Positions 1-12,400 of a DNA stretch of 64,000 nucleotides are shown piece by piece. Source of the DNA: Vanilla planifolia (lineage: Eukaryota; Streptophyta; Magnoliopsida; Asparagales; Orchidaceae); contig CM043868.1 in the NCBI GenBank assembly GCA_023846275.1, positions 12,805,755-12,869,754 of the forward strand, read 5' to 3'. Within the stretch, counting starts at the first letter, position 1. Each line of letters opens with the position of its first letter. Made by a program: the position numbers and the translations under genes. The notes below the pieces were generated by a model. It was not told the origin of the DNA. It worked only from the letters and a program-made list of their open reading frames with translations, and did not search any database.

Positions 1-267
1 TTCACCTTCTCTTAACTACGACTTACAACAAATATGTAATAGTACGCAAGTAAAAGGAAGAAATAATGAGCAAAAGAAAAAACAAAATAACAAGAGGTGG
101 GATTGGATTGGTGATTTCTCTTTCCTACGCTAGTTAGAGTTTTGGCTCCCATCTCTCTCATCCTCATCTCTTTTCTATTAGTATAAGTCGAGTGATAGAG
201 GAAGAGGTAGATGTAATAAGCAAAAGAAAGCAAGCTAGTTGGCCAGGAGAGATAGAGAGATAGATAG

Positions 268-303
<36 letters not shown>
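1..303 (+). promoter_or_regulatory. 5' flank and leader of the AGL6-like gene
   Basis: This is the only upstream sequence available for the AGL6-like gene. It is purine-rich on the + strand near the gene and ends in a GA microsatellite touching the start codon. I see no convincing TATA box: an AT-rich stretch near 176-186 is the best but weak candidate. I see no perfect CC(A/T)6GG CArG box. The transcription start cannot be placed, and most of the promoter probably lies outside the window. Confidence 0.45.
275..303 (+). repeat. (GA)n microsatellite abutting the start codon
   Basis: About 14.5 uninterrupted GA repeats run directly into the ATG at 304, preceded by imperfect GATA/GAGA repeats from about 248. 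If transcribed, they form the end of the 5' leader. GA/CT tracts in plant leaders and promoters are known binding sites for BASIC PENTACYSTEINE (GAGA-binding) proteins, which regulate several MADS-box genes. A regulatory role here is inferred from position only. The tract is also expected to vary in length between alleles. Confidence 0.9.
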
Positions 304-307
<4 letters not shown>

Positions 308-485
308 GGAGAGGAAGAGTGGAGCTGAAGAGGATCGAGAACAAGATCAACCGCCAGGTAACATTCTCGAAGAGGAGGAACGGCCTTCTCAAGAAGGCCT
401 ACGAACTCTCTGTCCTGTGTGACGCCGAGGTTGCTCTCATCATCTTCTCCAGCCGTGGCAAGCTCTATGAGTTTGGGAGCGCTGG
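304..485 (+). CDS. AGL6: AGL6 exon 1: MADS domain
   Basis: Encodes residues 1-60 and two bases of Gly61. It starts [18 protein letters not shown] and contains the full DNA-binding and dimerisation fold. The donor is GT at 486-487, so intron 1 is phase 2. Reading through the donor gives a stop after about 27 unrelated residues, which supports the splice. The exon is much more GC-rich than its surroundings, as expected for conserved plant coding sequence. Confidence 0.96.
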
Positions 486-3400
486 GTACCCCCTTTGTCT
501 CTCTATCTCTCAGTTACTGAACCTTATCTACTCTTGTTTATGGTCGAGTCGAGCTCTCATGGAGTTGTAATGATGGAGTTCAGATCTCTTCATGTTGGGT
601 TGGGGAGGGAGTTTAATTAGGCAAGGGGAAGTGGTTTCCCATCTGATCCGCTTGTCTTTTACTTAAAATAATCGAGAAAATCAATAAAAAAATAATTGGA
701 GTATGTCTCGCTTCCTTGCATTATTTTTATTCTTCCTAATTTTCAATGATTTGTTCACCTTCCAGATCTTGTTTTCCTTCTTTAAAACCTTGCTGCTTTG
801 CGACCGGAGATATCAAGTCTTGCCTGTTTTCTTATGGATAATCTTTATTTTTTTAGTATTTTCTGCCGCATCTTTCTGATTCTTCCGTTCTCTCTCTCTC
901 GTCTTCTACACCTAAATAGCCAAAACCCTAGTTCTCTCTCATGGATTCAATGACCTTCCTTCTTTCTCCATCTTTCACTGATATTTCTTTGATGGTTCAG
1001 CGCAGTTGTTATGGTTGTTGCAGTACAAGTCCTTGAAAGAAATCTGTTCTTTATCTGCTTATAACTATAAGGGTTGGTTAGGTTTTTATTCTTTGCTGCT
1101 TTCCCTTCCAGTTCTCTCAAATTTAATTCCTCCAACACATTCTCTTTTTCTCTTCGTTGCATCCCGTGTTCTTCTCTCCCTCTCTTTTTCTCCAGTAAAA
1201 ATAATAAAAAAAAAGGTTTCTCATCCGTTCCTTCCCTTCCTAATTATGACCAATTCTTTCTATCGAAGTAGTATCCATGTGAAGGAAGGATGCCGTAAGA
1301 GAAACTTGCTTTTTCATGAATCCGGTGGGGCAAAGCTTATGTGCAAACTTTTCTGCCTTTCCCTTTGCGTGACTATTCCTGGCTCGATGGGAGAAGCCAA
1401 GTGCTTGAACAAATAGAGCAGGACAACCTAGTCATTAAAATTGGAAAGATATTTATATCATTGGGTCACTTCTCAGGATTTTTTTGCTATGTTTTTTTAG
1501 GTATACAGGCCTCTCTTCTTTGACCTATTTAATTTGGTCAGAAAAATCATTTACTCCCTTTTTTTTTCTCTCCGGTTTAGATTTTTTTCATTACTTACAG
1601 ATTTACTTGGTCAATTTTCACCCAGAAAAAAAGGATTTACATTTCTACCCGATAGATGTGGCGACGCAAAACAGAATTGAAAACCCTTCGTTTAAAACAA
1701 ACGGAAGGAGAGTGCGTTACGAAGCTTTTATCCTAACCCTGATATGCCCACCGAGTATTGGGCTAAGCTCCAAAAATTATTCGACCAAGGCCGTTTTTTG
1801 TTTCATTTCTTAAACCAATGAGAGACCGCCGAATGTTCACCTCTTGGATTTCAACTGCATTGATAATGATTAGCTTTTCTTTTAACGTGGAAATTTACTT
1901 TAATTTTGGTGCAATAAAGAAACAACTGGCCGACATTGGAGAGGGAAACTTGTACTTGGTTTACGTTGGCTTAGATTTCTCCAGATTATAGTTCATTAAA
2001 CCAGTAAATTCCAGTTCAGTAACTCTATGGTTTATGTAGTGAATTCTACGTATTCCTGCTTAAATATCATGTGATTATTAAAGTCATCTGATGTTTTTTT
2101 AATTCCAAACTATTAATTAGATATGAAACATCAAGTTATAATTTCGTCTAGAAGAAAGTGAGAGTTATGGCCAAGTTTGAACTTTATATCAATTTATTGG
2201 AAGACAAGGTCAATTTCATGTGCTAAAAACTTATATATATAACAAAATTTCTAGCCATTTTAGCTTTTTAGAACCATCAATTAGTTTGTTTTCTATTAGC
2301 AAATTGATAAATCTTTTGCCTTTCATTTTGCATCTTTAACATTGTCAACGTAGGCTATGTCCATTCATCTCTTTACAGGATATGGAGCCTCATTTGTTAA
2401 GTTATATCTTGTTTGATTACACAAAATACAATCATGATAAAATTTCCTTAAGAAAATATGACAACCCTTACCCATTTGTTGGTTCATAGTTAATTATAAC
2501 TTAAAAAGCTAAAACGTGATACTTTTAATGCCATAGTCAAGATATATCTTTCATATTTGTTGTTAAATATTTAGAATTAACATTTTTTATATTTATTAAG
2601 AACTTCTTATTCTTGGTCAAATGAATTTTTCAAGCATTTTTATAGCATTATTTCAACTATGTGTTTATGCAACATTTTTTTACAAGAAGGGATTGGAAAA
2701 TATAATTATTGATTTAACAATTAGGAGTGAAAAGAGAAAGAAAACAAAGAAAATTCTTTTATTCATAGTTTGTAATATATAATTTCAATAGCTTTCATTG
2801 ATTGAGAAAAAATTATAGAAAAGAAGAATAGGATGAACCTAGTGGGAAAACAAATTAGTACAAGAATAAATTTCCTATATCCCATCATTGGAAGCTCATA
2901 AATTAGCATTAGAATTTACAACAAGAAACATGGATCCCTTGAGATGGAGTAGATATGAGATGGGGGAGTTTGTATGGCAAAGTGGATGATAAAAATTAAA
3001 AGGACAACGTTGAAATTGCCATGATAGGTTAAAGTTGTGATAGTGTGATGAGAGGCCATACCAATGCCAATATATCAAGATAGAGAGAATTGAGGTTGGC
3101 AAGAGAGGATGGATGTTGCATGAATCCCTATGTTCTTGGATTAGAACACGAGTATGATTGATATGCCAATTCCTTTTATGAAATGAGGTGGTTTTGTGTT
3201 TGTGTAATTAGTAGAATATATATAAGATAGGTATAATGCGGTTAAGTATGATTGGATTGGATGTTATCCATGTTGGGCTACTTTTGGGTTGTGTTAAAAG
3301 ACTAAGGTAGGATTTCTGGCATGTAAGGATGTTCTTGGGAGTGGTGTGGGGTACTATATAAGAAGCATAGAGCCCTCATCAACAAGGAAAGCAAAAGAGT

Positions 3401-6400
3401 TCATATGATATAGATTGTTCTATAGTAGAAATAATCACATGATTTGATGAAAGCTACTTAGGAATGATAAAGGAAGATAATGAATGATGTGTTTCCTCTA
3501 CAAGGTAAATGCCTTTTGCTCCAATTGTATGCAATTGATGTCATGGTGGATGTTACACAAGAAGCCATGTTAGTGTCAAGCTCTATGCATATCTACTCAA
3601 ATTTGAATCTTGTGATATTCATTCTGATATGGTCCTTCATGTTTTAATGCCAAATACCTTTGGAAAAGCATTGTTTATTACTCAACAAGATAGGGAGTTC
3701 TATAAATTTTATCAACATAGGAAAAATAAGCATAGGGATATGATCTTAGATAGTATGATTGTTTATATCAAGATTAAAAAAATATGTACAAAAATAAAAC
3801 TAAGAAAACTAACGAGATAATCTTTGATATTAACTTACATGATCATAGTCAATAAAAAATTTAAATATCACAATAAGGACATTCATTGGAATCAATATGG
3901 TGGTTCCAATGAAAACACCTAGAAACAAAAATGTTAAGAAAAATTTTGACTATTTTGTTTGATATAAACTAGTGTCGATACTTATTAATGTAGATATTGG
4001 AAGGGAGGTGACAATTTGGCTAAATCAAAGGCTAACCTTGTTGAGTCAAATGTTATTGCAGCAATCCTATCACAAGTGGTAAAGAATGTTTTGTGGGTTT
4101 TATATCCATGGCTATTAGATATGAAAACAAAGATGTTTTTTCACTATAAGTTGATATAAGCTTGGTGAGAAGAATGTTTTTCTTGAAAACGCTTGGCTTG
4201 CAATTATTATTAGTGAAAAGTTTTAAAAATTAATTTCGTAGGTTTATAAAGTATCATGTGAAAAAAAAACTAATAAATAAAAATAATCCTTTGAATTTAT
4301 TCATAAAAGAGAAATTGAGTTGTTTGATTTAATAATTTTCATTTAGGCAACATGAAACCATCCCTGAGTAGAGGTGATAAGAGATATTATGTAATTTTTG
4401 TTGAATGTTCTATATTCTCCAAATTATAATTGCTTAGAAATAAAGCTGAAACTAATGAAAATTTAATATTTTAAAATTCTATGAAGATAATAACTTAACT
4501 GAAAAATTAAAAAGCTTAATTTGGCATAGACCAAGACTATAAGATTATTTTTTAAAATTTTTGTGAAGATCATAATATAGTTCATGACATGACCTCACCA
4601 TATCATCTCTAATATGTTGCTATGGCATTAAGGAATACTAGTTTCATGAAAAATATGATAAATGTCATGCTAATAATTAAGAGTATATGATAATCTATGG
4701 GGAGAGTTATCATGTGTGTTTGCTACATACAAATTATAATAGTTTCAAAAAAGGTAAGAAAACATTCATTAAACATTTGTGAAGATCACTTACCAAATTG
4801 AGAGCATTTAAAAGTAAAAGGATGTCATGCGAAGGTCTTTTTTCAAACATAAAAAAGAAAAACTAATTTTAGTATTATTGATGATTGTAAGATTAATATT
4901 GAATCTTAAGTATAGAATTTTTTTTAAAAAAATTATTTTTTAGAATTATGAAATTTATAACCATATTCATTACTTTTAAATGAGCATGACTTCTATGAGA
5001 ATATTGGAACACTTAGTAGTCATTCTACAATTGAATTCAAAGGACATAAAGGGTCATTTGTTTTTTATGATTTTTATTCATTTTTTGTTAGATCATGAAT
5101 GATCTTCATTTAGTGACATCGTTTGTTACATTGAAGCATCATTTTGGAGAGAAACATCAATTACAAATTGGATTCCTCATATCTAACCATACTTGGGAAC
5201 TAATGGTCTTGCCAACTAAGGAAAAATACAATTAGCTATCAGTAGATCATTCAAAAGAAATTGAGACCTAATGGCTAAACACAACAAATATGTAGATTAT
5301 ATTGATATTTATTTTTCTGCAATCATATTGTATCTTTTATTGAGTTAGCTATTTTGGATATTATGCATCATTTGCTTAATTAGCAAATGGATGTTAGGTC
5401 TATATTTTTACATAATTATTTGAAAGAAGAGATTTATGTGCATTAACAAAAAATGTTTTTTTTTCAAATAAGATTTATATGAGAATTTTAATAGATTTAA
5501 CATGAAATAATATCAATCAATATGTTCATTCAAAATTTTATATTGATCATCATGGATTAATTGTATCCATGTATATAGATGATGTGCTTATGTTTGGTAT
5601 AGACATTTATGTAACAAATGATGGTTAAATTTTTATTTTCATCTCATTTTGACAAATAGGATTTTGGCAAAACTCGTATTGTGTTAAGAATCAAACTGGC
5701 CAAATCTTTTCTAAGAATTACAATGGCATAGAGGCAATTTATTGAAAAGATTTTAAATGCTTAAATTTTTATATCTTAAACTTTTGGCACTTCATAGTTT
5801 TAACTAGAAAAATATCGATGCACTAATATTTCTCAAAAAAGTATATACAAATCATTTATTTTTTTTATATGTCTTATAGATTCTACGTGACCTTACATTG
5901 CATATTTATAAATAGATTGAGTACATAAGACAAATAAAGACATTAAGCACATCAAGTAGATTACTTAAATATCTAAAAAAATATTATGGATTTTGTTGAA
6001 TTGCATATCGTAGAATGCCCATTATGCTTGAGAGTTATTGTGATGCTAACTAGATCTTTAATTCATATCAATAAATATTTATTAGTGGCTTTATGTCTAC
6101 TTGTAGTTGGGTGCAATTTTTTTATAATCTTTCAAGAAAACTTACATAATGAGATCCATTATGAATTTTGAGTTTATTGCCTTAGAAATGACAGAATATA
6201 AGATTAAGTCATATAGATATCTTTTGAAAAATATTATCTAATAGAGCAAACTAGTGCTGCCAATAATTATGATTATTCAGTTATAATAACAAAGGCAATT
6301 TGTAAATCATATAATGAAAAAAATAGGCATATTCTATTAAGGCAATATTGTTGATTGTTCAAAGATGGAGTAATTATTTTAAATTTTGTAAGATTATAAC

Positions 6401-9400
6401 TTAGCATATATCCCTTAAACCACTAAGAAGCTAGTGGATAACACATCAAGTGGAACGGAGCTCATGCCTAGTACATGATTTAATATAAATGGTAAACACA
6501 TGCATGGACACACACACATACACAAAAATACATACATGTAAACACTTATTCTCTCAATGATTCTTTTAGCCATTTGGAATGTTGGTATGTATGCACATTG
6601 GAATGAGCAACTTATATGAGTATGAAAGTGAAGTTACTTCCATTGAAAATTTTGAAAAGTTTCCAAAACATTACATGAATTGAAAAAGGAATAACACTAT
6701 AATGTGGCAAATCACAAATTTTAGCTCATCTAAATACTATAGTGTAGCTGATGAGAGTTTGTCTCATATTCAAAAGAACAAGATTCATAAAAAAACAATT
6801 TCAAAATTTTTTTAATGTCCTATTTACCTTATGTATTAATTTGTAATTTAAAAGATATCAATGTTTATGCATTGCAATTTGTGCATAATTTTCATAATTT
6901 ATTTAATTAGTTTACATAAATTTTTATCCTTTAAATATGCAATGGATTGCAGAAAATTTAGTAAAAATTGTTTGTATTTTAAAGATAACCTCAAGAGAGT
7001 TTTTTTTGCTCTTTTTCTTCTATTCTCTTTTCTCTCGGTTTGTGGAGTAAAAAGCATATTTTATAATATCTATTATAATTTTTAGTCCAAGGCATGCCCA
7101 TAAGCTTAGGATAAAGAATTTGCTTGGCACGCGTTATTTAAAACTGTAGAGTTTTTTGCACTTTTGCATGTAACTGGCATGCTCTTTTGGTAAGATGATT
7201 ATTATTAGTATTTTATAATTTAAATTAATATCCTAGTAACTAGAAATTTTGCCATGTTTAGGAGGTAACTTCAAACGATGATTTTCACAAATCATCACAT
7301 CTTTTAAAAAAAAAAAATTCTCATAGAAAAAAAAAACCTTCTTTCTCAACTATCTTTTTGTTCCACACTGCTGTTATTTGCTAATTGCTATACACCTAAG
7401 GCCTAAATACTTCAAACTCCTCACTAAATACCATACATCATGTACGAGGGGTCATTGACCCTAGAGGATTGCTGCTAGGAACCATTGCATCTAGTGAGCA
7501 TCTTAAACTTGCATGAGAAGTTCTGTTAATCTCTTCTGTTTTACATTATTACTATTGAGTCTCAGCGTGAGATCGCATAACAATGGTTTGCATTTCTTAA
7601 AAATCAATGAAATGCATTAAGGAGGAAAGTAGTTTCATTTTGTTGTCTAATTTTGCTTTCTTTATTGTTAATATGTTGTATCATGAGTCTATTTGAGGTT
7701 ATGCGTGCAACAGAATCAAAGCTTATACAGCATATTTGTGAACTAGTGTAATGTCTTGCTCTTTTGTTTTATAGTGCATTCATTCTAAGTCTTGAACCAC
7801 TTAGTTGAACAATAGTAGGACCCAATATTTATTTACAAGCTTTATTCACAAGCATTGCTAATATTTTTGACAATTCTTTAATGTTTTGTTAGCACAAGCA
7901 AAACGATTGAGCGTTACCAGCATTGCTGTTATAATTCTCAAACAAATCATGCTGCTGATCATGAAACACAGGTATTTATAGCTTCCCTGAAATCAACCAT
8001 TGTGCAGACTACCGCTGGTTGTTTCAAATCAATTGCCTTACATTTTAAGTTAGCTCATGTTGTGGTGTTTATTAAGCAATTTGATTATGCAAGAAGTTTT
8101 AGTAGGCCAAGGTGTTTTGCCAAATTTTCCTCTTATTCACTTAGAATGACAAAGGGAAAGCATTTGGGTTTATTTGATGTACTAATCGTCATTTAAAATG
8201 AGTGTTTATAAGGGGTGCATAAAAATGTTTTCATCGAACAATGTACCATTGTTGAGTAGGAAATTTTATTTTTACATGTAACTTAATTTTGTCATGAGAA
8301 CTAATAAAAGAAAATAAAAACTTCTCAAACGTTATCATTACATACAGAAAAATTAGCATTTCTTTTGTGATTGTTTTATCAAAATTCTTTTCATACCTGG
8401 CTAAACTTGCTTCTAGCAAATTTATGAATGTTTTCCAGGTCATATGCTTTTCATCTAATGCTCTTGACCAAAAATGTTACTTTGGTATACCGTTAGAAAC
8501 TATAAGCTAAACAAATTTTTAAAAAGTTGGAAATCCCTAATGAACATACTGTGGGCAAAAGGTTTAGAAGGATTCCATTTAAAACATTACATATGAGTGG
8601 GCACCCCTAGGCAAAGTTTCAGCAATCTTTTAACATTAAGATTGAAAGAATTTACAGTAAGAACAGCATTCTTCTTTTGTTTTACGCTTCTACAAGCATG
8701 TAATAATCAAAATATATACTTTACCAATCCTTTAAATTGCAAAGAAACAATTCTTCTGTGTACAAATTTTTCTTTGACATATAGTTCTTAATATTGCTGT
8801 TAATTTGTTTGTACAATAATGAAACATAAACATGATTAGCAACCGCAGTTTAGCAAGAAAAAATTAAGTGACTTCTAACCTTCAGAAATTACGGCAATAC
8901 AATCCTTCTTAATAAATCTGCTTCTGCCTTTTGTTAGAGTTGGTATCAAGAAGTATCTAAGCTAAAGGCAAAGTTTGATTCACTGCAGCGTTCTCACAGG
9001 TATGAATTAAACGGGTTCTATTTGTAAATGAAAAATTCTCGAAATTCAATTTTTTTAGTGTGGAAAAAATAAGAATTACTAACGGAAATGTTTATTAAGG
9101 CATTTGCTTGGGGAGGACCTTGGACCGCTGAATGTGAAGGAATTGCAGCAGCTCGAACGCCAACTTGAAGCTGCTTTGGCACAGGCCAGGCAAAGGAAGG
9201 TGCTTATCATCTTTTCTTACTCTTGTAATGGATTTATTTTCCACATTGGAGGCCAAAAATTAAGAGTTACTTGAGAATTGCATTTGTTTTTTCACTCCAT
9301 TGTTTGCTTATTCAGAAAGTTCAAATAGAAGTGGGAGATTTGTGAACTATTAAAATATGATCTATTTTTTTATAGTTCTCATAGAGTTTTTAGAAGTTTC

Positions 9401-12400
9401 TAGATTAATCTAAAATTATATGAAATGTATTAGAAATATTAAGGATTTAGTAGAATTTTTTAGATAATCTAAGTTCTAGAGAAGTCTTAGAGATTTGGAT
9501 AAAAATTTTTGGAATAGAAGTAGGACTCCTATAAATGCCAACCACCTCTTTATTTGTGATAAAGGATTTTTGAGTTGCAATCAAGCCTCTTCTTCCTCTT
9601 CTTCAAACTTTCGCCTTTGATCTGTAACCCCTCATCCATTCTCGAAGTCTTTATTGATCTCTCAAAATTATCTAATATAAACCCTCAATAGTAGTTGGCG
9701 AGGTGTTGGACGACACCATTGAGGTTGGCACAGCTCCAACTTCTAATTGACAGAGTACATGGGGCTCCAATGAGGTCAATGTAACTCCTGGGAGGCACAA
9801 CAAAAGGTCTGACTTCTTTCTGGCAATCTCTAAAAAGGCTCTATTGAGGTCAAAAAAGGTATGGTGTGGAAGTTTGGCAATGGCTTGACGATTTTGAATG
9901 ATAGTTGTTGATGGTCGAAATTGACTTCAGCAGTTTGTTTGAGGAAGTTTGAATGTAATATATGATTTATATTGATGGAAGTGACTTTTCTCCCTTAAAT
10001 GCAGCCAAACACCAGTGAGCTCTATTCAATTCTTGTTTCCTACTTTTTTCTCAACTTGGCAAACAAATAGGCACCAATATAAATTATCTATAAAAAACAA
10101 GAAACTACAAATCCTCCATTGCTATTGACTAAAAAGAAAAAGTTGAGCAATGTTTATTAGCATATCAATTGTGTTTCATGCTAGAGTTCAATGAATGAAT
10201 CACATTATTGAATACAAATGAGATTGGATGTAATATTATATTATAAATTAAATATAATATTTAAATTTTAATGCATAATAAATGTGAGTTTTCATCTAAG
10301 TATATATTGGGTCTAACTTGAGTGCCTAATTGAAGCAACACCCTTTACAAATAGTATCAAAGTCAAGTTTAGTAGAGAAATGAGTCATATTTTTGTTGAT
10401 ATTTAGATCAATTAAGCAGTTTGTGAATTGTATTGGTCTTTTTTGGTCACTATAGTAGCAAAATAGAGCTTTGGTAATCTCATATGATGTTTTTGCATCA
10501 TTAAGCAGCTCTTAGTACATATGACACTTGAAGATTTTCATAAACTTTTATAGAGCTTTTAGGCTTTATTTAGGTGATATGACAATGCTTGAATGATTTG
10601 GCTATTTATGATTAATAAGTTGTTGTCATCCATAAGCAATATGGAAAGCTTAGTGAATTGTATTAGTGTCATTGATGCTTAACACGAAGCCCGACTCAAT
10701 TTATCAAAATTTTAGAATTAAATGAGAAAATTAATGACAATGATAAAAGCTTCATTTGATGGAAAGATTGTTGGATGCAAGTGACATTATGTTAATCTTT
10801 TATATTGTTAGAAATTTAATAAATAGCTAATTTGGTTCTTAGTCATAGACTTAATTAAGTTATTATATTATTGTTTGTTGATCTACATCCCTATCAAAAA
10901 AACATTTTAAGAAATAAATTGTGCACTGACAAGAGTCAAGGAAGGCAAGTTGAATGTAGAAATTTGCTTGAACTCCTAAAATTTTTATGTGATTAAGAAA
11001 TTTAAAGTTTATAACCTCATGAATATTCAATTTTTTACCCAAATATTCTTCTTTGTTGTAGCAAACTATTAGATTATAACTCTCAACTCTTCTATCATGA
11101 GAAAAAACATAGAGATTTCAAAGAACTAAAAGAGAAATTAAAGATAATAAGAAAACTTTGTTGTCAAACTATTCAAAGGAAAACAAAGAGTGGCTAAAAC
11201 TCTAATAGAGATACTTCTTTATCACCTAGGATAAGTTGGAGTAAAATATCCTTTACCCCTTGGGGAATCCATATCCTATAGAATCTCTAAGGAATCAACA
11301 TTAGTAATTTGAATTTTAATTACAAAAAAATGTAGATTCAAGTTAAACATGAAGATACAATTTAAAAAAAAATCCAAATTTATTATAAAAAATTTAATTA
11401 ATCTTCTCAATTAGTTCTTACGAGTATTGTAGATCTAATCCAAATTTTGGAGTTCGAGTTGAATCAATTATGGTAGTGATAGGTTTTAAGTTTGTTAGAT
11501 TCTAAAATTTACATAGGTTTTTTCTATTACATTAGAACATCTAATTCATCTGATCACATAGCCTATCTAAGAATTAGATGCCCATTAGACAATTGATTTA
11601 TTCTCTTGCTCCAATTGAGTAAAGCCATCTTTTATTGGATCCTCTATTTTGTATTATCGAACAATCCAATCAATCATCAAATTGTGTAATGCTTAGATTG
11701 AATGATTCAATCCGCACCATAATTTTTTCATTAATTTATATCTCTTAATTTTTGTCGCACTTCTAAAACCTATTTGTCAAAGGTATTGGAGAACATCGTG
11801 TTGCAATAGAATCATTATTGATCATCTAATATGGTGTCCATCTTAAGATACACTGAGCTGAGCTTAGACAACCATTAGTACAATTCTCTTAGCAACCACC
11901 ATTGCAATACTTTTATCATTAGTCTGCCGCATGTTCATGAAAAGAGCATTTTAGTTATTGCCTTAGCATTTTTCATGATGCAGAAGAAGAACTTAGGATT
12001 TGTTCATTTACTACTATTTATGAAAACCAAATGTTCCAATCTCAAATGAAAAGAAAATTCTTCTAATATATTTCATAATTTTTTTTTCATTCATATAGCA
12101 TAATTTTTTCAAAAACCTTCTTTTTTTAAATATCTTTTCAGAAAATGGTTATGGTTGCTATTTTAGAGAAATCAGGTTTTTAACATGATAATGAGCAGAG
12201 AATCTGATCCCAAGGTAGGAAAGCTCTTTCATCGGTAATGTTCAGCAATCAATGCAGAAAGTAATATTAATCATCTCATCCGAGAAATTGAATGATCAGT
12301 TTGTTAGGTTAAAGGGGAAGCTACGAAAGTGAAATTAATATGTTTGAAGTATCAATTATCATATCTATGCCAGTTGTTATCATTTATACATATAATGTCA

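Larger units (their letters stand above)
486..7892 (+). other. AGL6 intron 1, 7.4 kb
   Basis: The long first intron is typical in position for MIKC genes, where it often carries regulatory elements. The first 1.3 kb is pyrimidine-rich with CT runs and a telo-box. From about 3.4 to 6.5 kb it contains a sense-strand copia remnant. The rest is AT-rich with no gene recognised. Short open frames near 1006-1813 show no similarity I can recognise and look like chance. Confidence 0.9.

Noticed and set aside
12-392. A 126-codon open frame on the - strand overlapping the AGL6 start
   Set aside because: It is antisense to the GA tract and the MADS exon. The serine-leucine-rich protein is the product of the reversed GA repeat, not a real gene.
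1006-1813. Several + strand open frames of 60-136 codons in intron 1
   Set aside because: They overlap each other in different frames, have low-complexity composition and no recognisable domain. They lie in a well-supported intron.
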